Of a stretch of DNA of 60,000 bases, positions 12,200-22,436 are shown piece after piece; position 1 is the stretch's first letter, and each line of letters begins with the position of its first letter. The stretch is from assembly GCA_949358305.1 (NCBI GenBank), contig OX442315.1, positions 26,440,427 through 26,500,426 on the forward strand, written 5' to 3'. The notes beneath the pieces were generated by a model, which saw only the letters and a program-made list of their open reading frames with translations, searched no databases and was not told the origin of the DNA. Origin of the DNA: Strigamia acuminata (lineage: Eukaryota > Arthropoda > Chilopoda > Geophilomorpha > Linotaeniidae). A program made the position numbers and the translations under genes.

Positions 12200-14859
12200 T
12201 TACTTCCTTTCTAGCTCTTGAATTCTTTGTTTTAAATACTTATTTTTCTTTTTAAGTTTAATGGCATATTGTTTAAGTTCTTCAAAATCCATTTTTTCAA
12301 ACTCTTCATCACTACTGTGCTGAGTTATAATTATTTCTGGTATATCTGGTAATTTTGGCTGAATAACTTCGCTCGTTATCCGATTGAATAAATCTGAATT
12401 TAATACTTCTTTGGCACTTGGTCGTATTGATGGATCTTTTGACAATAATTGCAAAATTAACGACGCCTAATAAAAGAATGAGAGAATTATTAAATGGATT
12501 TTTTTTAAAAAAAATCTTCAATCCTAGCTACCTGGATTGGCCATTTCTTTAAAAATGGTTTAGGAACATTTCCATTCTTAAATTGTTGCAACACTTCAGA
12601 TTTTTCCATATCAGTATAAAAAGGATAAAATAATTCAATTATAATAATTCCTAAACTGTACATATCCACCTGTATTTAAAAAAAAAGAAAATACATCTAA
12701 CAATTTACAATATTATTTCTACATTAAATATCTAGTAAACTTACTTTGTAGTTATAAGTTGCCCCGTCAACCTGTTCAGGTGCTGCATATGGCACTGTAC
12801 CAATATTTGTTGTGTGTCTCAAATGAAAAGACTGATTCTTGGTATCTTCTTTCAATAATTTAGTAGTGGCTAATCCGAAGTCACCTATTTTAACTTCGTT
12901 GTTTTTATCAAATAAAATATTTTTTGGCTAATAGAAGATGTCGTTCAATGAATACAACGTATCTATTACGAGAAATAATAATACTTGCTTTCAGATCCCT
13001 ATGTATAAAGTCTTTGCCGTGATAATAATCCATTGCCTTTAAAATGGATTCTAAAATGAGTAGATTTTTTTTTTCATCTACTAAAGTAAATACATCTGAA
13101 ACTAAACAAAACAAGAATGTTACCGTAAAATAAAATATAAATGATTCAAAACTATTACTTTTAGGAGACGCTGATTTTATCCGGCTATCGAAAAAATCCA
13201 TCAATGTATACCGACATAATTCCATCTGTATTATCAGCACAGTTTGGCACTAAATTTTATTAAATAAAGTTGTAAAAAGTAAACTATACTTTAGTCTAAT
13301 GAAAATTACCGGTTCACAGCCATTTTTAGTTTGATCAATGCTTGATCTTGCATAATTTGTTTCATCCCCACGCGCATTATATTCAACCACTTCTGAGCCG
13401 AGTTTAGAATCAGCTAATCTGGATTCACACGATATACTCCTGAGCAGCTTCCTAGGTGCAATTGTCAAAATAGATCGTTTAAGCGCGGCAGACGAGGATG
13501 AAGCTACGTTCTCGAATACAATACTGGAATCGGTGACACTTGATGCTGTAACGTTTTCATAAATGTCGTTACAGTTACAATCGCTATTTGTACTTTTGTC
13601 ACTACAAATAAAGTAAAATTTTCAATTAGAAAACAAAAATTGAATTGTAAATTATGCTTACATCGACGTATTGTTTGCATTTGAAGCAGGACTGCTCTCA
13701 GTTGAGCCGATACAATCTATTTAATATATATTTATTTATTTATTTATTTATTTATTAAACACACAATATCAAAATAAATTGTTTATACCTTGATCAGTGC
13801 AAATATCAAACCACGCAGTCTTGTACATTACGATATTAGGGTGGTCTAATTTAGCCAAATAAATAGCTTCCCTCAGTACCTGTAAGTCGTAAGTTGTCAC
13901 AAAAATTATTTAAGACTCAACACCATTTTCGACAAATTTGTCTAACCTCATCTTGCCTCGGTTCCAAAGGCCATGGAATAATTTTTATAGCGTAATAACA
14001 TTGATCTACATTATGCTTGGCCTGAAAATATTTAACACTTGTAACATTTTTTTTCACAACCAGATTACCTATATTGTATTTTAAAATATAAAATTACCTT
14101 ACAAACAGTTCCTCCGCCACCTTTGGCAATTTTCTCAATATCAGAGAACATTTCGCAGTATTTGGGCTTTTTGAATAAATGTATCGTCATTAAACTGTCA
14201 TTGGTACTTCACGCATAAAAAGAAAAGAAAATTAAGCTAAGTTACATTTATTTATTTCAAAAAATTACCTGAGAAGAATCCGAGAGTTTATTAATAATGT
14301 TGTATTTTTTTCCACAAATACATCTCTCAAATTTTCAATAACTTTTTCGAAATAATAAGAAAGCATTGGAACTTCAGTTTCTGCACTGATCGGTAATGTT
14401 TGAATACTCTGAAATAGGTTAAATTATAACGTTTTAAACTTTGAAAACAATTATTTGTGATCGCTATACCTTTTTCCCATTAAAATGCTTGTTAATAGCT
14501 GCAAAAAAAAAAATAAAACAGTTTCAGTACAATAGTACATTAATAAAATGTTCTGATGTTCAAATACCTTCGAACAAGTTATTTTGACTAGCTTCATCTT
14601 CGCAATGCCATTTACAGACTAATTTCAGCAAAGCCTGGTTAAGACTTGTTTGAAACAATTTTTTGTGCAAAACAGATGGAGTCAACGATTGCTGATGCTG
14701 TTGTGACGAGGATAACATTTCGTGAACAATTTCATCGCCAACTGCTCCTATTTCTGTCATTTCATTTCAAACAAAAATTAAAACTCAATATTGTGATTGT
14801 TTCGATCGCTTACCGCCGTCAAGAGAATTAATAGTAGGCAATTGACGACTACGAACCAT
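12200..14859 (-). CDS. EIF2AK1: Eukaryotic translation initiation factor 2-alpha kinase 1 (heme-regulated inhibitor)
   Basis: Serine/threonine kinase that phosphorylates eIF2-alpha under heme, mitochondrial or oxidative stress. Exons: 14859-14814, 14753-14568, 14498-14470, 14408-14269, 14206-14098, 14021-13947, 13879-13789, 13716-13662, 13601-13310, 13249-13159, 13101-12989, 12927-12745, 12669-12532, 12466-12200. They total 1,815 nt (604 aa; human 630). The N-terminal domain is helical. The kinase N-lobe has AKGGGGTV at about residue 160 (first glycine of the loop replaced by Ala) and YYAIKII with the ATP-binding Lys. A Ser/Asn-rich insert typical of eIF2-alpha kinases follows, then IQMELC, HRDLKPKNILF, GDFGLA and YAAPEQ. 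The C-terminus is a short coiled coil (LKQYAIKLKKKNKYLKQRI), as in HRI rather than PERK, PKR or GCN2. The intron at 12988-12928 is GC-AG; without it HRDLK cannot join PKNILF. Confidence 0.9.
13723..13755. repeat. (TTTA)n microsatellite in an HRI intron
   Basis: Roughly eight TTTA units inside the intron between the 13879-13789 and 13716-13662 exons, close to the 3' splice site. Confidence 0.85.
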
Positions 14860-15225
14860 AACTGTGCTATTTGGTATTGCTACGAGTGTTCGTGTTCGTC
14901 GGCTGGAATCGTATCTCCCACAAACATTCATTCTAACTTTTCTTTTATGTATTCGTGTGTAACAACCATTCCGATATTTTGTCTAAGAACTAAATTAACT
15001 AATGACTCTAGTTTCATCTAAGTGTCATCGGACAGTGTTTGTTATTGAACTGGTTTAAAAACGCGCCGACATTAAACCTCCGTGCACCAACACGTTAGCT
15101 GCTGATGATGATGACGCAATATTAAAGCTTTACGTAGAGGAATATAGAGGGCGACCACGACCAATTTCGAGGCGATTTGGCGCGGAAATCGAGGCAGAAA
15201 TGGAATTTATGATGTTGTATTGAAT
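14860..15225. other. HRI upstream region
   Basis: The 5' UTR and promoter side of HRI. An in-frame stop lies upstream of the chosen ATG, supporting that start. No other gene seen. Confidence 0.45.
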
Positions 15226-15480
15226 AAATAACTAATTTCACCAACAGATGGCGCTGTTAGTTATTTAGTGGTAAATTTAAACTTGGTTTTTATTTAGTTG
15301 ATTAATTTAAGGCTTTATATATTTTATACATCCAACATGATATTTTATATGATTATAATACATTCATGGCAACTTTTCATCAAGCAATACTACAATTCTA
15401 CTGAATTTAGTATAAACACGGATTATGTCTCCCAAACACCTGCATGGAGTTCAGACTTCATTCAGATTAAGACAAATGTG
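15226..15480 (+). repeat. Dispersed repeat, copy B
   Basis: Second copy of the element at 11,670-11,925, in the same orientation, with CCAACAGATGGCGC near the left end and ACCTGCATGGAGTTCAGAC near the right. It continues into GC-richer DNA (15,480-15,650) that contains two copies of TATCCAGTTCCTGTT. Confidence 0.6.
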
Positions 15481-15734
15481 TCTTGGGTATCCAGTTCCTG
15501 TTTCTTCCCTAAAAGAGAGCTGTGTCCTGCATATCCAGTTCCTGTTCCATGGGATTGGGGGAATCCTGGTGACCAGTGTCCCGATTGGGGCAATGGTCAA
15601 CCCAGTCATCCAGTTTGGAGTATATATTTCCTTGTTGACCCATTACTTACTTGAGCCCATTTATACATTACACATCAAGGCATTTCAGAGTTGGTAAACT
15701 AGGGCTGCCGAACAGCATAGTGAAAACAATTCAA

Positions 15735-16045
15735 GATTTGACAACTAAATTGGCAATCAATTTAGTCAGTTAAATCCCAACGTTATTATGACATAAACTG
15801 TACTCAGTTTATGCATGAATTGGATACTTCTTCCAGATTTATTAATGACAGATAACTCACCATATACTGGACACAGTTATGTGTAAAAGAAGTGCCATTA
15901 CATGGAACCAAGGAAATATAATTAATAACTAACTTGCGAGCAATTTAGTTAAACAACTCGCAAATATTCATCGCATAAACTGAACTCAGATTATGCATGA
16001 ATCAGATGCCATTACACGAAACCGGAACCAAAATCAGAAATATAA
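15735..16045. repeat. Diverged direct repeat of about 180 bp
   Basis: Two degenerate units share CATAAACTG(T/A)ACTCAG followed by TTATGCATGAAT (about 15,793 and 15,975) and TGCCATTACA followed by GAAACC (about 15,891 and 16,008). No reading frame. The DNA from 16,045 to 17,030 shows nothing recognisable apart from a short GC-rich patch near 16,840-16,910. Confidence 0.45.
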
Positions 16046-17033
16046 ACTGTAAGTGGAGTACAAATTACTCGTTTACAATTTTAAGGAAACACAACAATCA
16101 TACCGGTACTTGTAATTATTTCAATATTTACAAGCAGTCAATTGGTAAATAACTGTGAGCAGTTATTTAAACCAATGACCACCCAAAGTTGTGGCAATGC
16201 AGCAAAGACAACCGCATTTTCGGATGATAATTTCACAATTCGAACCAGGACCATGAGGCGAAGCAATGACCAAGCGGTTTAGAGGATACGTTTATTTCTA
16301 GAGAGCATGAAATCTTACCCCTCTCTAGACCGTGAAATCAGCACACGAAATCATATTTTAGGGCCTTTTGGCCACAAAATGAAGGGGAATTGTCTTGAGC
16401 CACACATAAAATATACAAACACTAACCTAGACTAACAAAAATTTTGAGCAAAAAAAAGTCCATGCACAATTTTGATATACAGAACTACAGAAGAGCAAAG
16501 ATAATAATACTCCTAATTTTAATGCTATTTGCTGTCCAAAGAAAAGCAGACAGAACACTTATGGCTAAAAAATATATTGCAATATATTATAGATGTATTT
16601 TGCATTAAGTTTCACAATGCACTTGAGAATGTATTGTATAATATATGTTGTAGTAAAAACTACGTTCTGCATTTCAGTTTCTGACTCAAAATGTTTTTAA
16701 AGGATGTAATGTACCATTGCTGTAGGGGACATGATGGAGTCAGGATCATTGGTCATGGTTGAATGGATGAGATGTTTTATTTTATTTTATTTTGGCTCGA
16801 TGCCAGATTAATTTAACTGGAGCTGTTTATGGCTCATGCGTGGCCGGTCGGCCTTTTCCATGTTCTCGTCCCTCTCGCATGCGGTCCCCGTGGCAGGGTC
16901 GGGTAGGGTTAATAATAAATGAGGGAAGTGTGGAGAATGTAATTTGTAAATAAAATTTCTTACCTGTATTCATAGTCTCTGTTTCCTCCATTGACGATGG
17001 TAGTCAATTTGTATTTAAATCCAATATATATAA

Positions 17034-17037
<4 letters not shown>

Positions 17038-17065
<28 letters not shown>

Positions 17066-17067
17066 CC
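17038..17067. repeat. (TA)n microsatellite
   Basis: About 14 TA dinucleotides immediately left of the minisatellite array. Confidence 0.9.
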
Positions 17068-17640
17068 GTATGTAATTCTATTTAGATTTTTTCTATTTTA
17101 TTTCTTTTAATGTAATTCTATTTAGATTTTTTTCTATTTTATTCCTTTTAATGTAATTCTATTTAGATTTTTTTATTACATTCCTTTTAATGTAATTCTA
17201 TTTAGATTTTTTTCTATTACATTCCTTTTAATGTAATTCTATTTAGATTTTTTCTATTACATTCCTTTTAATGCAATTCTATTTAGATTTTTTCTATTAC
17301 ATTCCTTTTAATGTAATTTTATTTAGATTTTTTCTATTACATTCCTTTTAATGTAATTCTATTTAGATTTTTTTATTACATTCCTTTTAATGTAATTCTA
17401 TTTAGATTTTTTCTATTACATTCCTTTTAATGTAATTCTATTTAGATTTTTTCTATTACATTCCTTTTAATGCAATTCTATTTAGATTTTTTCTATTACA
17501 TTCCTTTTAATGTAATTTTATTTAGATTTTTTCTATTACATTCCTTTTAATGTAATTCTATTTAGATTTTTTCTGTTTCATTTCTTTTAATTTGATTTTA
17601 AATGGGAAATAAAATTCTGTTTAGGTTTTTTTTATTACAT
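17068..17640 (+). repeat. Minisatellite, 40-bp unit, about 13 copies
   Basis: Tandem units built on TGTAATTCTATTTAGATTTT then TTCTATTACATTCCTTTTAA. Copies differ by single bases, such as TGCAATT or TGTAATTTTA variants and one missing base. Toward the right end the units lengthen, with TTTGATTTTAAATGGGAAA inserted, matching the longer units of the inverted partner array at 18,190-18,380. Confidence 0.92.
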
Positions 17641-18189
17641 TCATTTTAATTTGATTTTGAATGAAAAAAAACAAAAACAAAAAACATAATTGCAGACAGC
17701 TGTTATTAAATAAGTTTTGTATTTTTTTTTATAAAAAAATTGAAATGAAATACCAGTACGTATTAAAAGTGTAAAAAGAATAAAAATTAACAGCTGAATA
17801 ATAAAAAATGAATGTTTATTTCCGGATGAGTCACTTTGCTTGAAATAAACAATTCCATTTTTTCTTAAAAAGAGGGAAAAGGCTTGATGTTTTTTTGTGG
17901 ACATAATTCCAAATAAATCGTTAATTTCAGCTAATGCTGAGGCGGGAATTAAAAAGAATGAAATAAAAAAGGTTGGAATTAGAAAACGCTAGAATTAAAA
18001 AAAATGAAATGAAAAAGGCTTGATATTTGTAATAACAGCAATGTCTGCAATTACATGGTCACATAATGAAATAAAAAATATCATCATCCGGGTATTTATA
18101 TTTATTTTAAAAAGGCACGATCTTGACATTTGCAAATAACAGCTGTCTGCAATTAAGTTTTTTTTTTCATTTAAAATAAAATTAAAATA

Positions 18190-18380
18190 AATGTATTAGA
18201 AGAAAAATCTAAATAGAATTACATTTTCCATTTACAATCAAATTAAAAGGAATGTAATAGAAAAAATCTAAATAGAATTACATTTCCCATTTAAAATCAA
18301 ATTAAAATAAATGTAATAGAGAACATCTAAATAGAATTACATTTTTCAAAATTTAAACTCAAATTAAAAGGAATGTAATA
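18190..18380 (-). repeat. Inverted minisatellite arm, longer unit, about 3 copies
   Basis: Reverse-complement copies of the unit at 17,068-17,640, each carrying the extra block (TTTCCCATTTAAAATCAAA) missing from most left-hand copies. Period about 59 bp. Confidence 0.85.
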
Positions 18381-18609
18381 TGTTACATCAGTGCTTGATG
18401 TAACTCAGACTGTCTGGATGCAGTCATCATGAAAACATTCATTCTCGGGCCTAAATGCCCGAGGATAGAATGAGGCGTCTAAACTGATTAGATTTTGATG
18501 GCGACTGGTTTTATTATCGAATTGGATTTTAGTTGCCTAGGAACATTTCTAGGCAACCTTACAACAATGTATGAACGAAATTGAGCATTGTAATAAAGAA
18601 TGGTATTCT

Positions 18610-19010
18610 AATTAACAAATGCCGAATATGGTGGACACAACATGCCATCCCCCTGTATGTGATGATGTTGATTGGCGGCAAGAAGGCGATCCGAGTCTGG
18701 TGGCGGGCGGCAGCCCGAGTCCAGCAGCCACGAACGGCGACTCGAGTTCCATGGCAGCGAGCGGGGATCCGAGTCTAGCAACGGCGAATCCGGTGAAAGC
18801 AAGCAGCCAACGTGCACCAATGTGGAGCGGCCAGCGTGAGTCCGGCGGCGAGAGCAAGCGGATGGCCCATGCGCGGACGCGGCGAGCAACAAGCGGTCCA
18901 CGCGCGTATGTGGGCGCCGACGAACAGACGGGGGAGTAGCCGACAAAAAGATGGGGCGAGCAGCCGATGCGCATGGGGCGAGCAGCCATGATAAGGAACA
19001 CAAAGTCGGT
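18610..19010. other. GC-rich island of unknown origin
   Basis: A block of high GC content in an AT-rich region, rich in GGCGGC, CGAGTC and GGAGCGG-type words. GATCCGAGTC and related phrases recur. Both strands carry long open frames (for example 18,619-18,939 plus and 18,608-19,051 minus), but those are expected where TAA and TGA are rare, and none resembles a known protein. It could be a transposon fragment or a simple-sequence expansion. Confidence 0.4.
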
Positions 19011-19100
19011 CGTGTTATAAGAAAAGCACATGGTGTTGCATTATGCAACAATACACGGTAGTCGTCGTATTAGTGACTACAATGTCTCGTCTCACCCCTG

Positions 19101-19352
19101 CTATAATGGATCTGTAGCCATTCCAAATTTGTCCAAATTTACAAGCCCAACAATTTCTGGATATTGTTGTGCCAAAAGAACAGAAGCATGGTTCAAAATC
19201 GACTGATTTAACCAATTATGCTGAACAATTTGATTTCGGACATAAATGATAAGACATGTTTGAATTGCGATCCATTCATCTTCAGAATGGCAAGAAAATG
19301 CAAAATCCTCAATCTTACCTAAAATGCAAATTTGGGTCGAAGGAATACACAC
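19101..19352 (-). pseudogene. Possible transposon-derived protein fragment
   Basis: Open frame of 83 codons with WLNQSILNHASVLLAQQYPE, which resembles the segment before the catalytic domain in Ulp1/C48-peptidase-like proteins of DNA transposons (pattern WL.d..in.Aq.lL..qfP). No catalytic His, Asp or Cys is seen in frame, and the frame ends soon after. The match is from memory of the pattern and is weak. Confidence 0.25.
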
Positions 19353-19554
19353 TTTTCGTGTTTGGAGTTATTGGGCCAAAATCCTGTTTTTCCAGCTTTA
19401 TTTTTTTCTTCTTTAACGAAGATGGTTTAGCATCCTTTCGTTTTGACCCAATTACCGTTTTACCACTCCACTTTGGTCTACCCTGAACTTTTTTAAAACG
19501 AATGAAGGCTTTACCCGTTGACGGAAGACAAATGAATTTCAGCAAGTTCTTCTA

Positions 19555-19658
19555 AAGCAGCTGGAGGAAATTCGAGAGTCGAGTACGGTCCGGAATACAT
19601 TTCTGTAGCAACTGGAGAAAAATCGAGTCGAGTGTGGTTCGGTTGGCGTTTTCTGCGA
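19555..19658. repeat. Two-copy tandem repeat, about 51 bp
   Basis: GCAGCTGGAGGAAATTCGAG and GCAACTGGAGAAAAATCGAG begin two consecutive diverged units, each ending near a TTTCTG. No coding function seen. Confidence 0.4.
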
Positions 19659-19857
19659 CAACTGAAATTTCAGTGGGATTAGCCACTTCGTTTTAAATTT
19701 GCTTACCGGGAGCACACCAGCGCCATTGTGGCAACTTTTGTCCCTAAGAGGCCAAATGTTGTCAACTTGCGCTACATTTAAATCGATTAAAACACAACCA
19801 CAGTTGATTTTTGATCATTTTAGATCAGGGATACAGTCACAATTCAGTTGTATATGA

Positions 19858-20037
19858 TTATCATCCCATTACCCACTAGATCGGAACAGATCCCAAGGAA
19901 TTGATGAATGGCTGCAAAAATTAGCAGTGAAAATTGGTTTGGAACACAAATTTTTCTCAAAACCTTCCCAATGTACAGCAGCCATCTGTTCCAGACATTT
20001 CACGCTGGATTGTTTTGAGCCATATGGTAATTTATAA
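19858..20037 (+). pseudogene. THAP zinc-finger domain exon or relic
   Basis: A stop-free stretch of 59 codons after a TGA, without an ATG. It reads HYPLDRNRSQGIDEWLQKL, then CTAAICSRHFTLDCFEPYG and a stop. The invariant Trp and the C-x2-H-F pair with a following DCF are hallmarks of the second half of the THAP DNA-binding domain. The first Cys pair would lie in an upstream exon I cannot find. A possible donor (CATATG|GTAATT) sits just before the stop, so this could be one exon of a THAP gene or a transposase (P-element or THAP9 type) remnant. The 780 bp to its right are AT-rich with no features. Confidence 0.5.
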
Positions 20038-20817
20038 ATATAGAATAATTATAGTTGTGTTAATCTGTTCATTTTTTGAAAACTGTATTTTATTGTTTAA
20101 TTCTATTTTTATCAATTTCTAATGTTTTTTTTAATTTTGTGCATACTTCTTTTTATTAATTACATTTTAGATTTTATCAGTGTTTATATTGTTTTATTTA
20201 TTTATAATAAACCCATTTTGATTAATTTATGTACCGTTTTCATCTGTGTATACCAGTACTTATTTTTCATCTATATATTCTCATGTATTTGTTGCATTTG
20301 TGTGTTCGCTCTGAGAAATTTTGCCATTTAATTTTGGCATCAAGAGTTTGGACGCCAATTCTAACAAGTTAATTATTCGTGATCCTTGATCCAAAGATCG
20401 TTTTCATGACCTATTCTATATTCGAGAACTTGATTCGGTTTGACTAAAATTCCATAGAAAATTACTCCGTACATATTTATTCAAACCATTTTGTGAATTA
20501 TATTCTCATTATTTTTGCAAAAAAAATAGGTAAAAATGTTGATATAATTCACTCAAATGGAACATTCTCAAAATTTTGCGAATGCCTGGTCTTGAGATTA
20601 AAATTGTCTGAAGTAATTTTTCATTATTTTGTTAGCAAAATAAAGCTTTAACAAATCGCATTTCAAACGGGTTGGTTTGTTTGAATTTTTAATGTGAGAA
20701 TCGTACAATTGTGTAATTGCATTACAATGTAAATACAATAATTTACTTAAAATAATCTTCATTACTAAATAAATAATTCAGTAGTGAAGCCTTAAACTTA
20801 CAATTTCTTTAATGAAT

Positions 20818-22238
20818 TCAATTCTTTTTCAGATAACCTCGCATTCTCAAATACTTTACAATGATAGGAGATGCGGTGAGAGTCATAGCAATTCTTAAAG
20901 GAGCAAATAACTTATGAATTGCATACGCAACTACGAAAGTACTGGCACCTATTTCCAAAGAATTAGCACTAAGTCGTTCACTAGTCAGGCCGGTAGCTTG
21001 TAACAATCCAACGACGTCTAATCCGCTAAAAACAAGAAAAAAACTTGTAAAATTTTGCACAAAATAAACAAATAGATCAAAGGCAATGTTAAAAATGGTA
21101 ACACGTAAAATAGCGGCGTGAAAACCCAACCCACCTTGAAACAGCAAGATAAAATCCACCTAAAGAAATTAAAGAAATAGCCACATGAAAAACTACCACC
21201 GTCGCGCCGTAATCTCTAACAGCTATTTTCAATTTCTCCTTTGCTGTCAATGGTTTCTCTGGCTCTGGTTGCTGAGTACATAAATGAACTTTACAGATTT
21301 TGACGGGAACTTTAGACGAACTACCAGTTAAGTTGACCACACGTGTAGAATAGTTTCTTGTTAATAACACATTTAGTTTACTTTGGGCAGGTTGGGTATG
21401 CCAAAAAAAACCGACCATACCTTTACTATTATTAGAATTAAAAGTAGAATGCGTTTTTTGCAGACTATCCGATAAATATTTCTGATTTTGTCCGACGTGA
21501 CCACCAGGCATGTTCAAATGAGAAGGTGCTTTCTGACCGTGGGTGGAGTAAGGCTCGGGAACGGTACTTTGCATGACAGAACTTAGGTTTATACTGCCCT
21601 GACTGTCATATATTTCAACATGTTCGTCTTCTGAAGATGAAACACCCGGTTGGACGACTTCGTCTCTCAGATCAATGGCCTCGCCGGAAATATCCCGCGA
21701 TCGGTTGCGTGAAAACTCAACAGTGCGCGATTCCACTCCTTCTTTACACTTCGCTTCGTAGTCATTGGCAGCATTTCCGAAGTAAAATGCTAAACGAAAA
21801 TATAAAATACATTAAAATAAAACGACTGAATGATTATTTTTAGCGGCGCACGTGACCAAACATTCTTATATAGTTCATGGTCCAATTTATTATTTTCAAT
21901 TTTGCAAAATCTAGGCTGCCGATTATTGCGCAACAGAGTAACAGAGTAGTTGCGAAACAAAAAATTTGTGGTGCTGGAACCAAATGCATCAAAAAAGTGC
22001 AAAACAAACGTTTTCTTCTTTTTTTCTTCTTTCAGACAAAGGCAAGTGTTAATTGTTGTCTGTCGACACCACCAATCGCCACTCAACTTTTGACTCCCTA
22101 ATTCGAATGACAAAATTTTCCAAATCTCGCTTTCATTTCAAACAAACCTTGTAGCTTATTTTGCGGCGACAGGAAAAGTTTCAAAACATGTTTCGAACTT
22201 CCAATTCTTGCAAACTGCGACATCAGGTTTCCACTCAT
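20818..22238 (-). CDS. FAM210B: FAM210B-like mitochondrial inner-membrane protein (DUF1279)
   Basis: DUF1279 family mitochondrial membrane protein, linked to mitochondrial metabolism and erythroid iron/heme supply in vertebrates. Exons 22238-22148, 21789-21135 and 21025-20818 total 954 nt (317 aa). The first exon supplies the ATG and a basic, Ser-rich presequence (MSGNLMSQFARIGSSKHVLK) that fits mitochondrial import; it joins in phase at CAA G|CA. A long Ser/Asn-rich linker (about residues 45-200) has no counterpart in the roughly 190-aa human protein. The C-terminal domain is diagnostic: VRDYGATVVVFHVAISLISL forms the first membrane segment, then GASTFVVAYAIHKLFAPLRI and VKYLRMRGYLKKN. FAM210B is favoured over FAM210A by the STFVVAYAIHKLFAP block and the short tail. 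Confidence 0.88.
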
Positions 22239-22297
22239 GTTCTGCGAGAAAGTGATCAAAAGGACATCAACAAAACAAATACACGCCCATGCGCACG

Positions 22298-22305
22298 ACT
22301 AGCGG
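22298..22305. promoter_or_regulatory. NRF1-like half site upstream of FAM210B
   Basis: CATGCGCA, the core half of the NRF1 palindrome (TGCGCATGCGCA), lies 60 bases upstream of the FAM210B ATG. NRF1 commonly drives nuclear genes for mitochondrial proteins, so the placement is sensible, but a single half site is weak evidence. Confidence 0.3.
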
Positions 22306-22436
22306 ATAAATTTTCCATATTGGTGGCGCCGCCATCGCGTGTTCGTCACAACTAGCGAATACCGAATTTCCAGACTCGATTAAAAATAGCAATTGCAAAA
22401 ATAAAATAAAAACACGAAACATTTACAGATTTAATA

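Larger units (their letters stand above)
17068..18380. mobile_element. Foldback-like inverted repeat element with minisatellite arms
   Basis: The left array (17,068-17,640, plus) and the right array (18,190-18,380, reverse complement) flank inner arms that are also inverted: AATTGCAGACAGCTGTTA at about 17,688 matches TAACAGCTGTCTGCAATTA at about 18,137. A further partial copy (AACAGCAATGTCTGCAATTA) lies near 18,033. The unpaired core is about 400 bp and AT-rich, with no coding potential. Inverted tandem arrays around a short core fit the foldback class of DNA elements; target-site duplications were not resolved. Confidence 0.6.

Noticed and set aside
17068-17640. Regular 40-bp repeats, considered as a CRISPR array
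   Set aside because: Units are contiguous without unique spacers, and the genome is animal; it is a minisatellite.
18619-18939. 106-codon plus-strand frame in the GC-rich island (and 147- and 139-codon frames opposite)
   Set aside because: Long frames arise by chance where stops are rare; no domain, splice support or family match.
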